DNA from: Azospirillum sp. TSH64
Lineage (GTDB): Bacteria > Pseudomonadota > Alphaproteobacteria > Azospirillales > Azospirillaceae
Length of the DNA stretch: 64,000 nucleotides
NCBI RefSeq assembly: GCF_003116035.1
Contig: NZ_LGQW01000015.1
Coordinates: forward strand, 3,765,946-3,829,945
Direction: 5' to 3'
Shown here: positions 32,837-41,010 of the stretch, piece after piece
Layout: each line of letters starts with the position of its first letter
Position numbering within the stretch: position 1 is the stretch's first letter
Made by a program: the position numbers and the translations under genes
The notes under the pieces: model-generated
The model's input: only the letters and a program-made list of their open reading frames with translations
Databases searched by the model: none
Told to the model about the DNA's origin: nothing

Positions 32837-34468
32837 ATGACCGCAGCCGTCACCGCAACCGCTCCGCTCTCCACCCGCCGCCCCGCCGACATCCGCCGCG
32901 CCTGGATCGAACGCGACGAGGTCGCCCTGCTCGACGCGCGGGAGGAAGGCCCCTATTCGCTGGCCCACCCGCTGTTTGCCGTCTCCGTCCCGCTGAGCCG
33001 CGTGGAGTTGCTCGCTTACGACCTGCTGCCGCGGCGCGACGTGCCGATCACCGTCTATGACGATGGCGAAGGCTATGCCGAGCCGGCCGCCCGCCGGCTC
33101 CAGGCGCTGGGCTACGGCGACGTGACGCTGCTGGAGGGCGGGCTGGCCGGCTGGATCGCCGCCGGATTCGAGGTCTATCGGGACGTGAACGTGCCGAGCA
33201 AGGCCTTCGGCGAGTGGGTCGAGCACCATCGCCACACCCCCTCGCTGCCGGCTGCGGAGGTGAAGGCACTGATCGACGCCAAGGCCGATCTGGTCATCCT
33301 CGACGCCCGCCGCTTCGAGGAATACCGCACCATGTCGATTCCCGGCGGCATCAGCGTGCCGGGCGCCGAGCTGGTCAAGCGCGTCCACGACATCGCCCCC
33401 AACCCCGACACTCTCGTGGTGGTCAACTGCGCCGGCCGCACGCGGTCGATCATCGGCACCCAGTCGCTGGTGAATGCCGGGATTCCCAACCGGGTCGCCG
33501 CCCTGCGCAACGGCACCATCGGATGGACGCTGGCCGGGCTGACGCTGGACAGCGGGCGGGACGGCCGCTTCCCGGAGGTCTCTGCAGAGGGCGACGCCGC
33601 CGGCCGCCGGGCGGCGCGGGCGGTTGCCGACCGGGCCGGCGTCGGCCGGATCGACGCGGCAACGCTTGACCGCTTCCGCGGCGACGAACGCCGGACGCTC
33701 CATCTCTTCGACGTGCGCACGCCGGAGGAGTATGAGGCCGGGCACCTGCCGGGATTCCGCCACGCCGCCGGCGGCCAGCTGGTCCAGGCGACCGACGAGT
33801 ATGTCGGGGTGCGTGGCGCCCGCATCGTCCTGGCCGACGATCCGGCCGGCGGCGGTGGTCCGCGCGCCGACATGTCCGCCTCTTGGCTGTCGCAGCTTGG
33901 CTGGGAGGTGCATGTGCTGGAGGGCGACGTGTCCGAGCTGGGCAGCGAGAGCGGCCCCGACCGCCGCCGCCTGCCGCCGGAGCCGGAGGTGGGAGCGGAG
34001 ACCATCGCGCCGCGCGACCTGCTGGCCCTGCTGGAGAATGGCGAGGCGGTGGTGATCGACATCACCCGCAGCCCGCGCTACCGCGCCGGGCACATTCCGG
34101 GGGCCTATTTTTCCACCCGCGCCCGGCTGGCCGGCACCATTGCCCTCCTGCCCAAGGGGGTCCGCCCGGTGCTGACCTGCGGCGATGGCACGCTGACCCG
34201 CTATGCCGTCGCCGATTTCACCCTTTCCCATTTGTCTGGCGAGCGACGTCCGCTTCTGCTGGCGGGCGGCACCAAGGGCTGGGTGGCAGCCGGACTGCCG
34301 CTCAGCACCGATCTCGACCGGCTGGGGGGCGAACCCGACGACGTCTACAAGCGCCCCTACGAGGGCACCGACAACAGCGCCGCCGCCATGCAGGGCTACA
34401 TCGACTGGGAGCTTGAGCTGGTCGATCAGCTGAAGCGCGACGGCGCCCACAATTTCCACGTCATCTGA
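32837..34468 (+). CDS. Four-domain rhodanese sulfurtransferase
   Basis: The 543-residue protein holds four rhodanese-like domains, at about residues 15-115, 130-245, 265-370 and 385-485. Domain 2 has a catalytic-type loop VVVNCAGRTRS (Cys198) and domain 4 has LTCGDGTLTR (Cys448). Domain 1 has Asp-Asp (YDDGEGY) and domain 3 has ADDPAGGG where Cys would be, so they are probably inactive and structural. Alternating inactive/active halves are the classic tandem-rhodanese plan, here duplicated. It would transfer sulfane sulfur, perhaps to sulfite or thiols produced nearby. It follows the thiol dioxygenase after 15 bases. Confidence 0.9.
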   Translation: MTAAVTATAPLSTRRPADIRRAWIERDEVALLDAREEGPYSLAHPLFAVSVPLSRVELLAYDLLPRRDVPITVYDDGEGYAEPAARRLQALGYGDVTLLEGGLAGWIAAGFEVYRDVNVPSKAFGEWVEHHRHTPSLPAAEVKALIDAKADLVILDARRFEEYRTMSIPGGISVPGAELVKRVHDIAPNPDTLVVVNCAGRTRSIIGTQSLVNAGIPNRVAALRNGTIGWTLAGLTLDSGRDGRFPEVSAEGDAAGRRAARAVADRAGVGRIDAATLDRFRGDERRTLHLFDVRTPEEYEAGHLPGFRHAAGGQLVQATDEYVGVRGARIVLADDPAGGGGPRADMSASWLSQLGWEVHVLEGDVSELGSESGPDRRRLPPEPEVGAETIAPRDLLALLENGEAVVIDITRSPRYRAGHIPGAYFSTRARLAGTIALLPKGVRPVLTCGDGTLTRYAVADFTLSHLSGERRPLLLAGGTKGWVAAGLPLSTDLDRLGGEPDDVYKRPYEGTDNSAAAMQGYIDWELELVDQLKRDGAHNFHVI

Positions 34469-34488
34469 CGCACCGGATGGGACAGCTC

Positions 34489-35523
34489 ATGACCAAGCCC
34501 TTTTCCATTCGGCGGCGGACCCTGCTGGGCTCCGCTCTGCTTCTCGCCGGCGGGATCGCCGCCTCGATGCCGCAGACGGCACAGGCAGAGGCGACCGAGG
34601 TTCGCTTCGCCCGCAATCTCGGCCTCGGCTATCTGCCGCTCTATGTCATGCAGGACAAGGGGCTGGTGGAGTCGCAGGCGCGCGCCGCCGGGCTGAGGGA
34701 GGTGAAGGCCAGCTACACCCCGCTCGGCAACCCGACGACGATCACCGAAGCCACCCTGTCCGGCAATGCCGACTTCGGCGCAGCCGGCGTGCCCGCCTTC
34801 ATCATCGCCTGGGATAAGACGAAGGGGAACGCCAACCTGCGCGGGCTGGCGGCGCTGAACGCCCAGCCGGCCTACCTCAACACCAACCGGCCCGAGGTGA
34901 AGGGCCTGACGGACTTCACCGACAAGGACCGCATCGTCGTGCCCTCGGTCCGCGCCTCCTATCAGGCCATCGTGCTGCAGATCGCGGCGGAGAAGACCTT
35001 CGGCCCGGGCCAGCATGCGAAGCTCGATCCCCAGACCGTCTCGCTGGCCCATCCCGACGGCACCGCCGCCCTGCTGTCCGGCAAGACCGAGATCACCGCC
35101 CATTTCACCAGCCCGCCCTTCCAGGACCAGCAGCTGCGCGATCCCAAGATCCACAAGGTGCTGAGCAGCTACGACGTTCTGGGCGGCCCCGCCTCCTTCA
35201 GCGCGCTGTGGACCTCCGCCGCCTTCCACGACGCCAACCCGAAGCTGACCAAAGCGGTGCTGGCGGCGCTTGAGGACGCGGTGGCGCAGATCAAGGCCGA
35301 CCCGCAGGAGGCGGCGCGCGCCTACATCCGCATCGAGAACTCCAAGCTCGGCGTGGAGGAGGTGGCGGCGATGATCGCGCATCCGGAGATCTCATACGAT
35401 CTCACCCCGCGCGGCATCGGCATTTTCACCGACTTCATGGCGCGCATCGGCTCGATCCGCAACCGGCCGGCCGACTGGCGCGACCTGTTCTTCACCGACA
35501 TCCATGACCGCGCCGGCAGCTGA
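34489..35523 (+). CDS. NMT1/SsuA-type periplasmic substrate-binding protein, paralog of 13477-14508
   Basis: The 344-residue protein begins with a Tat-like signal (RRRTLLGSALLLAGGIAA, cleavage near AQAEA) and then VRFARNLGLGYLPLYVMQDK. It shares long stretches with the protein at 13477-14508, including PHPD/HPDGTAALLSG and DPKIHKVLSSYDVLGGP, so the two surely bind related ligands. The start at 34489 has GGGA upstream; ATG 34477 is an alternative. It lies downstream of a permease/ATPase pair that lacks its own binding protein, and upstream of a TauD-type dioxygenase with an 8-base gap. Confidence 0.9.
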   Translation: MTKPFSIRRRTLLGSALLLAGGIAASMPQTAQAEATEVRFARNLGLGYLPLYVMQDKGLVESQARAAGLREVKASYTPLGNPTTITEATLSGNADFGAAGVPAFIIAWDKTKGNANLRGLAALNAQPAYLNTNRPEVKGLTDFTDKDRIVVPSVRASYQAIVLQIAAEKTFGPGQHAKLDPQTVSLAHPDGTAALLSGKTEITAHFTSPPFQDQQLRDPKIHKVLSSYDVLGGPASFSALWTSAAFHDANPKLTKAVLAALEDAVAQIKADPQEAARAYIRIENSKLGVEEVAAMIAHPEISYDLTPRGIGIFTDFMARIGSIRNRPADWRDLFFTDIHDRAGS

Positions 35524-35531
35524 GGGTTCGC

Positions 35532-36422
35532 ATGTCCGATCCAGACCTCACCATCCATCCGGTGACCCCGACGCTGGGTGCCGAGATCCGCAATCTCGAC
35601 CTGTCGCAGCCGTTCAGCACCGGCACGGCTTCGGCCCTCGCCGACGCGCTGGACCGCCATCTGGTGCTGGTCTTCCGCGACCAGACCCTGTCGGACGCCG
35701 ACCTCGTCCGCGTCTCCGCCCATTTCGGTCCGCTCGACAAGGCACCGATCACCGAGAATGGACGGCTGCACGCGCCGGGCCATGAGGAGGTCTACGTCAT
35801 CTCCAACGTCACGGAGAATGGCCGGCCCATCGGCGCGCTGGGCGCGGGGGAGTCGGTGTGGCACGCCGACATGACCTATCTGGAGACCCCTCCCTACGCC
35901 AGCAGCCTCTATGCGCTGGAAGTGCCGGCGGAGGGCGGCGACACCGGCTTCCTCAGCATGTTCGCCGCCTATGACGCCTTGCCGGCGACGCTGAAACGGC
36001 GGGTGGAGGGGCTGTCGATCAAGCATGACAGCACCACCAACAGCGGCGGCTACCTGCGCCAGGGGTTCCTCCCGCCGACCGATGTCGCCACCTCGCCGGG
36101 CACGGTGCATCCGCTGGTCATCGCCCACCCGGTGACGGGGGCCAGGGCATTGCTGCTGGGCCGCCGTCCCCATGCCCACATCCCCGGCCTGTCGGTGGCG
36201 GAGAGCGAGGCGCTGCTGGATGAAATCTGGGCGGCGGCAGTGCGGCCGGAGCTTGCCTGGCACCACCGCTGGCGTGTCGGCGATCTGGTGATGTGGGACA
36301 ACCGCTGGACCATGCACCGCCGCGACCCCTTCCCCGAGGACCAGCGCCGCCGCATGCACCGCACCCAGATCGCCGTGCCGGCGGATCGTCGCCAGGACCC
36401 GCGGCGGACGGTGGCCGCATGA
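35532..36422 (+). CDS. TauD/TfdA-family Fe(II)/2-oxoglutarate dioxygenase
   Basis: The 296-residue dioxygenase has the metal motif H111-x-D113 in SVWHADMTYLET and the distal His in RWTMHRRDPFPED, with an Arg near RRRMHRTQIA for 2-oxoglutarate. It is a distinct paralog from TauD at 24040-24891 and is coupled to a binding protein, so it probably attacks a different sulfonate or sulfate ester. The gene ends with ATGA overlap into the HAD gene. Other members of this family degrade herbicide-like ethers and alkyl sulfates, so the substrate is open. Confidence 0.88.
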   Translation: MSDPDLTIHPVTPTLGAEIRNLDLSQPFSTGTASALADALDRHLVLVFRDQTLSDADLVRVSAHFGPLDKAPITENGRLHAPGHEEVYVISNVTENGRPIGALGAGESVWHADMTYLETPPYASSLYALEVPAEGGDTGFLSMFAAYDALPATLKRRVEGLSIKHDSTTNSGGYLRQGFLPPTDVATSPGTVHPLVIAHPVTGARALLLGRRPHAHIPGLSVAESEALLDEIWAAAVRPELAWHHRWRVGDLVMWDNRWTMHRRDPFPEDQRRRMHRTQIAVPADRRQDPRRTVAA

Positions 36423-37267
36423 CCGTCAGCGCCGCTCTGCGTCCGCTGGCGAAGGCTCCGGCGGCGGCCCTGGCCCGCGTGCGGTTCGTCCTGACCGACA
36501 TGGACGACACTCTCACCCACCGGGGCCGCCTGTCCGCCCGAACCTACAAGGCTCTGGAGCGGCTGCGCGATGCCGGAATTCCGGTCCTGCCGGTCACTGC
36601 CGCCCCGGCTGGCTGGGCCGACCAGATGGCGCGCATGTGGCCGGTGGATGGGGTGATCGCCGAGAATGGCGGCTTGTTCCTGCGCCGTACCGCCGACGGC
36701 GATGTCGAGCGGCGCTATTGGCACGGGGAGGAGGAGCGCACGGTGGCCGCAAGGCGGCTGGAGCGTCTGCGGCAGGCCATCCACGCCGTTCTGCCCGAGG
36801 TGGAATTGGCGAGCGACCAGCCTTTCCGCCTGTGCAGCCTCGCCTTCCGCGTTCCTTCCGATCCCGCCTTGCGAACGGCGCTGGTCCGTCACTTCCGCAA
36901 CGCCGGAGCGGAGGTGACGGTCAATTCCCTATGGGTGCTCGGCTGGTTCGGCGGCTACGACAAGCTCGGCATGGCGCGCCGGGTGATGCGCGAGGTTCAT
37001 GGCCTCGACATCGACGCCGCACCGGAGACCGTCGCCTATGCCGGCGATTCGGTCAACGACGCGCCGATGTTCGCCCATTTCCCGACCTCCGTCGGCGTCA
37101 GCACGGTCATCGACTTCCTGTCCGAGATCCCCCGGCCGCCGGCCTGGATCACGCGCGGCCCCGGCGGCGACGGCTTCGTCGAGCTGGCCGACGCGCTGCT
37201 GGCGGCGCGGAACCCTCCCTCCCTTGTCCCGGAGCCACGCTCCGCAGGAGACCATCATGAGCCTTGA
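36419..37267 (+). CDS. HAD-superfamily phosphatase (type IIB)
   Basis: The 282-residue protein has the nucleophile motif FVLTDMDDTLTHRG (Asp27, Asp29) and a C-terminal AYAGDSVNDAPMFA, as in Cof/MPGP-type sugar-phosphate phosphatases. It starts within the dioxygenase stop (ATGA) and overlaps the next binding-protein gene by 11 bases, so it is translationally embedded in the sulfur operon. A phosphatase here may remove phosphate from a sulfur metabolite, or be a general hydrolase carried in the operon; there is no direct evidence for a substrate. Confidence 0.85.
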   Translation: MTVSAALRPLAKAPAAALARVRFVLTDMDDTLTHRGRLSARTYKALERLRDAGIPVLPVTAAPAGWADQMARMWPVDGVIAENGGLFLRRTADGDVERRYWHGEEERTVAARRLERLRQAIHAVLPEVELASDQPFRLCSLAFRVPSDPALRTALVRHFRNAGAEVTVNSLWVLGWFGGYDKLGMARRVMREVHGLDIDAAPETVAYAGDSVNDAPMFAHFPTSVGVSTVIDFLSEIPRPPAWITRGPGGDGFVELADALLAARNPPSLVPEPRSAGDHHEP

Positions 37268-38240
37268 TCGACCGTTCTCCCTCACCCGCCGTCATGCTCT
37301 CGGCCTCGGTGTCGGCGCGCTCGCCGCCGGGCTCGCGCCCCTGCGGCCGGCGAACGCTGCCATTCCCGCCGGCACCGTGCTGAAGGTCGGCGACCAGAAG
37401 GGGGGCGTCCAATCGGTGATCGAGGCGGCCGGGCTTCTGGCCGACCTGCCCTACCGCATCGAATGGAGCCAGTTCCCGGCCGCCGCCCCGCTGCTGGAGG
37501 CGCTGAACGCCGGTGCCATCGAGGTCGGCTATGCCGGCGACGCGCCGACCACCTTCGCGCTGGCCGCCGGCACCTCGGCAAAGATCATCGGCGCCGTCCG
37601 CTCCAACCCGCAGAGCACCACCATCCTGGTGCCGGGCTCCTCCCCCATCCGCAGCGTCGCCGACCTGAAGGGCAAGACCATCGGCACCGGGCGCGGCTCC
37701 ATCGGCCATTACCTCGTGCTGGCGGCGCTGAAGGCGAACGGACTGAAGCCGGACGACGTGAAGATCGCCTTCCTGCTGCCGTCCGACGCCAAATCGGCTC
37801 TGGCCGCCGGTTCCATCGACGCCTGGTCGAGCTGGGGCATCTATGTCTCGCAGGCGCTGCTGGTGGACGGCGCCCGCGCGGTCGTCACCGGCAGCGGCCT
37901 GATGAGCGGCCTGTCCTATCAATCCGCCACGCTGGAGGCGATCTCCACCAAGCGCGAGGCGTTGACCGACCTGATCCGCCGCTTCGCCGCCGCCCGGCTG
38001 TGGGCGCTGGAGAACAGCGACGCCTATGCCGGCATCTGGGCAAGGACGGTCGGTGTCGATCCCACCATCGCCCGCCACACCTTCGGCGTCGAGCGGGCGC
38101 GGCCGGTCGCCATCGACGCCTCGGTCATCGCCGACCAGCAGGCGACGTCCGACGTCTGGCGCGAGTTCGGCATCATTCCCAAGCGGCTGGACGCGGCGGC
38201 GATCTTCGATCCCGGCTTCAACAGCGCGCTGCCGGCCTGA
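37257..38240 (+). CDS. SsuA-like periplasmic sulfonate-binding protein
   Basis: The 327-residue protein has a Tat-like signal (TRRHALGLGVGALAAGLA, cleavage near ANAAI), then VLKVGDQKGGVQSVIEAAGL and VGYAGDAPTTFALAAG, characteristic of SsuA-type alkanesulfonate-binding proteins. The ATG has GCAGGAG upstream. It has no permease directly beside it. The 39302-40984 permease/ATPase pair, beyond the LysR gene, is the nearest partner, and the binding protein at 41011 looks related. Sharing of one transporter by several binding proteins is likely. Confidence 0.9.
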   Translation: MSLDRPFSLTRRHALGLGVGALAAGLAPLRPANAAIPAGTVLKVGDQKGGVQSVIEAAGLLADLPYRIEWSQFPAAAPLLEALNAGAIEVGYAGDAPTTFALAAGTSAKIIGAVRSNPQSTTILVPGSSPIRSVADLKGKTIGTGRGSIGHYLVLAALKANGLKPDDVKIAFLLPSDAKSALAAGSIDAWSSWGIYVSQALLVDGARAVVTGSGLMSGLSYQSATLEAISTKREALTDLIRRFAAARLWALENSDAYAGIWARTVGVDPTIARHTFGVERARPVAIDASVIADQQATSDVWREFGIIPKRLDAAAIFDPGFNSALPA

Positions 38241-38270
38241 CGGCGGCGAACCGCAGGGAGGCGATGCGGG

Positions 38271-39179
38271 ATGGCGATGCTTCCGACCAACCTCGACATG
38301 GATGTGCTGCGGGCGCTGGTGATCGCCATGGAGCATGGCGGTTTCGCCCGTGCCGCCGAACGGCTGGGGCGGACCCAGTCGGCGATCAGCCTGCAGATGA
38401 AGAAGCTGGAGGAGCAGGTCGGCCAGCCGCTGTTCCGCAAGGCCGGCCGCACGGTGGCGCTGACCGATGCGGGCGACCTGTTGCTCGGCTATGCCCGCCG
38501 CATCGTCGCCCTGAATGACGAGGCGCTATCGGCCGCCCGCGGCCGGGCGATGGACGGCACCGTGCGGGTCGGCTTTCCCCAGGATCTGGCGGAACGTTGG
38601 CTGCCATCCGTGCTCGGCTCCTTCCACCGCGCCCATCCCCGCATCCATGTCGAGGCCCAGGTCGGCCGCGGGCGCGAACTGCGCGAGCGGGTGGCGCAAG
38701 GGGCGCTCGATCTCGCCCTGGCCTTCGGTGAGATCGGCGGCGATTCCGCAAGGACGACGACCGGAGCGGCCACTCTGGCCCATCTGCCGGTGGCCTGGGT
38801 CGCATCGGACGGATTCCGCGCCGACCGGGAAAGCCCTCTGCCGCTGGCCCTGCTCGACGCGCCCTGCATGTTCCGCCAGCACGGCATCGAGCGGCTGGAC
38901 GGTGGCGGGCGCCCGTGGCGCATCACCTTCACCAGCCCCAGCCTGTCCGGCCTGTGGGCGGCGGTGGAAGCCGGGCTGGGCGTCACGATCCGCACACCGC
39001 TGGGCCTGCCCGAAACGCTGGCGCCCCTCGAACCGCATCATGACCTGCCGGAACTGGGCTCGGTCCCGCTGGAACTGCATCGCGCGCCGTCCGCCGCCAA
39101 TCCGGCGGTCGACCGTCTGCACGGGATTCTGGCGGACTCGCTGGCCGCGGTCCTGCGCGACGCGGGCGCACAGATATAA
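38271..39179 (+). CDS. LysR-family transcriptional regulator
   Basis: The 302-residue LTTR has the helix-turn-helix at about residues 6-65 (LDMDVLRALVIAMEHGGFA, then ERLGRTQSAISLQMKKLEEQ). It is followed by the effector-binding domain (VRVGFPQDLAERWLPSVLGS and a second half with AVEAGLGVTIRTPLGLPE). It sits between two sulfonate transport blocks and is the only LysR protein in the window, so it is the prime candidate to control them through sulfate or sulfur-metabolite signals, like CysB/Cbl, SftR or SsuR elsewhere. Target sites are unproven. Confidence 0.92.
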   Translation: MAMLPTNLDMDVLRALVIAMEHGGFARAAERLGRTQSAISLQMKKLEEQVGQPLFRKAGRTVALTDAGDLLLGYARRIVALNDEALSAARGRAMDGTVRVGFPQDLAERWLPSVLGSFHRAHPRIHVEAQVGRGRELRERVAQGALDLALAFGEIGGDSARTTTGAATLAHLPVAWVASDGFRADRESPLPLALLDAPCMFRQHGIERLDGGGRPWRITFTSPSLSGLWAAVEAGLGVTIRTPLGLPETLAPLEPHHDLPELGSVPLELHRAPSAANPAVDRLHGILADSLAAVLRDAGAQI

Positions 39180-39301
39180 CATAAAATTCACGTTACTTAA
39201 GTTTTTCTCAACAGTGTAGTTTGTGTTTTTTGTTTTTCCTATTCACGCAATAGGAATAGGCTTTCTCCCGTAGCCACCGCAATCGAACGGCATCGGGAGG
39301 G
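39180..39301. promoter_or_regulatory. A+T-rich promoter region of the ssu-like operon
   Basis: The 122-base gap after the LysR gene is unusually A+T-rich for the window. It contains TCAACAGTGTAG (39208-39219), the exact reverse complement of the 12-mer before the 13477 operon. It also has a perfect inverted repeat CCTATT-CACGC-AATAGG (39238-39254), whose right arm is repeated at once (39255-39260). An RBS GGGAGGG precedes the permease start. These are candidate binding sites for the adjacent regulator. Confidence 0.55.
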
Positions 39302-40132
39302 ATGATGACGGCAGCCACCGCGACCCAACGAACGGGATCCCGATCCCGGAGATGGACGCTTCCGGCGGGGGCTCTTCCGGCGGGTCTGCGCCGCTGTGCG
39401 GTGCCGCTGGCGCTGCTGGTCCTTTGGCAGGCCAGCGTCGGGCTGGGCTGGATTTCCACCCGTACCATCCCCTCGCCAAGCCAGATCCTGACCGCCTTCT
39501 GGGACTTGACGGTCAGCGGCGAACTGGCGGTGCATCTGCTGGTCTCGCTCGGCCGGGTCAGCGCCGGGCTCGCGATCGGCGTGTCGGTCGGCACCGTCTG
39601 CGCCTTGATCGCCGGCCTGTCACGGCGGGGGGAGGATGCGCTGGATGCGCTGCTGCAAATGCTGCGCACCCTGCCCCATCTGGCGCTGGTTCCGCTGTTC
39701 ATCCTGTGGTTCGGCATCGGCGAGACGCCGAAGATCGCGCTCGTCGCACTCGGCACCGCTTTTCCGATCTACCTGAACCTGTTCGCCGGCATCCGCACCG
39801 TCGACGCCAAGGTGGTGGAGGCGGTCTCCACCCTGGGCCTGACAAGGGGGGAGATGATCGCCCAGGTCATCCTGCCGGGGGCCCTGCCCGCCTTCCTGAC
39901 CGGCCTGCGCTACGCGCTCGGCGTGGCGTGGCTCAGCCTCGTGGTGGGCGAACAGATCAACGCCTCCAGCGGCATCGGTTATCTGGCGATGACGGCGCGG
40001 GAGTTCCTGCGCACCGACGTGATCATCGTCGCCCTGATCGTCTACGCCATCCTCGGCCTGCTCGCCGACCTGATCGTCCGCGTCATCGAACGCAGGGCAC
40101 TGGTCTGGCGCCCGGCCTTCATCAAGGAGTGA
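39302..40132 (+). CDS. Alkanesulfonate-type ABC transporter permease (SsuC-like)
   Basis: The 276-residue membrane protein has about six helices (LRRCAVPLALLVLWQASVGL is the first) and an EAA-type loop, VEAVSTLGLTRGEMIAQVIL. RLFHLLVSL-like variants of SsuC are seen as LAVHLLVSLGRVSAGLAIG. The ATG at 39302 is immediately followed by another at 39305 that is better spaced from GGGAGGG. It is the first gene of the 39.3-47.3 kb run and is followed by the ATPase after 6 bases. Confidence 0.92.
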   Translation: MMTAATATQRTGSRSRRWTLPAGALPAGLRRCAVPLALLVLWQASVGLGWISTRTIPSPSQILTAFWDLTVSGELAVHLLVSLGRVSAGLAIGVSVGTVCALIAGLSRRGEDALDALLQMLRTLPHLALVPLFILWFGIGETPKIALVALGTAFPIYLNLFAGIRTVDAKVVEAVSTLGLTRGEMIAQVILPGALPAFLTGLRYALGVAWLSLVVGEQINASSGIGYLAMTAREFLRTDVIIVALIVYAILGLLADLIVRVIERRALVWRPAFIKE

Positions 40133-40138
40133 CCCTCC

Positions 40139-40984
40139 ATGAGCCACGCCCTTTCCCGAATCCCCGCCTCCCAGTCCACCATCGGCAAGCCTGTCGTCAG
40201 CGTCCGCGGCCTCGTCCGCAACTTCGGCAACGGCAATGTGCTGGACGGCCTGTCGCTCGACCTTCAGCCCGGCTCCTTCACCGCGCTGCTCGGCCGATCC
40301 GGCTGCGGCAAGTCGACGCTGCTGCGCACCCTGGCCAAGCTGGACCCGGCGCCGGAGGGCACGGTGCAACTGCCGGACGAGCGCGCCGTGGTGTTCCAGG
40401 AGCCGCGGCTTGTGCCCTGGATGCGGGTGCTGCGCAACGTCACGCTGGGCCTGCGCCGTCCGGATGCCGAAGCCCGCGGCCTCGCGGCCCTGGCGGAGGT
40501 CGGGCTGTCCCACCGCGCCAATGCTTGGCCGCTGACCCTGTCGGGCGGCGAGGCGCAGCGGGCGGCGCTGGCCCGCGCCCTGGTCCGTGAACCGCGCCTG
40601 CTGCTGCTGGACGAGCCTTTCGCGGCGCTGGACGCGCTGACCCGGATGCGCATGCAGGGTCTGGTGGAGACGCTGTGGCGCGCCCATTCCCCCGCCGTCT
40701 TGCTGGTGACCCACGACGTGGACGAGGCGCTGTTGCTGGCAGACCGCGCCGTGGTGATGGCGGACGGCAAGATCGCCGCCGACATCCCGATCCCGCTCGC
40801 CCGTCCGCGGCGCCATGGCGACCCCGGCTTCATCGCGCTGCGCTCTCGCCTGTTGACCGAGCTTGGCGTCGACGAGGAGCATCTGGCCGCACGGGAACCG
40901 CAACGCACCGACGCCAGGGCAGCCGGCGCAAGGCCCGGCGGCTACGGCCTGCCCGCCGGTGCCGCCGCAGCGCCCAGCCTCTGA
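40139..40984 (+). CDS. Alkanesulfonate-type ABC transporter ATPase (SsuB-like)
   Basis: The 281-residue ATPase has Walker A LLGRSGCGKSTLLRTLAK, the signature LSGGEAQRAALARALVRE, and Walker B LLLLDEPFAALDALTRMRMQ. The Q-loop region is VVFQEPRLVPWMRVL, the feature used to tell SsuB from TauB types. The C-terminus after residue 230 is longer than average and Ala/Arg-rich. Confidence 0.93.
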   Translation: MSHALSRIPASQSTIGKPVVSVRGLVRNFGNGNVLDGLSLDLQPGSFTALLGRSGCGKSTLLRTLAKLDPAPEGTVQLPDERAVVFQEPRLVPWMRVLRNVTLGLRRPDAEARGLAALAEVGLSHRANAWPLTLSGGEAQRAALARALVREPRLLLLDEPFAALDALTRMRMQGLVETLWRAHSPAVLLVTHDVDEALLLADRAVVMADGKIAADIPIPLARPRRHGDPGFIALRSRLLTELGVDEEHLAAREPQRTDARAAGARPGGYGLPAGAAAAPSL

Positions 40985-41010
40985 CCCTCGACGCCGACGG
41001 ACCCGACGCC

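Noticed and set aside
31262..34459. 1065-residue minus-strand frame opposite the ATPase, thiol dioxygenase and rhodanese
   Set aside because: Longest shadow in the window; the opposite genes have catalytic motifs in order, this one has none.
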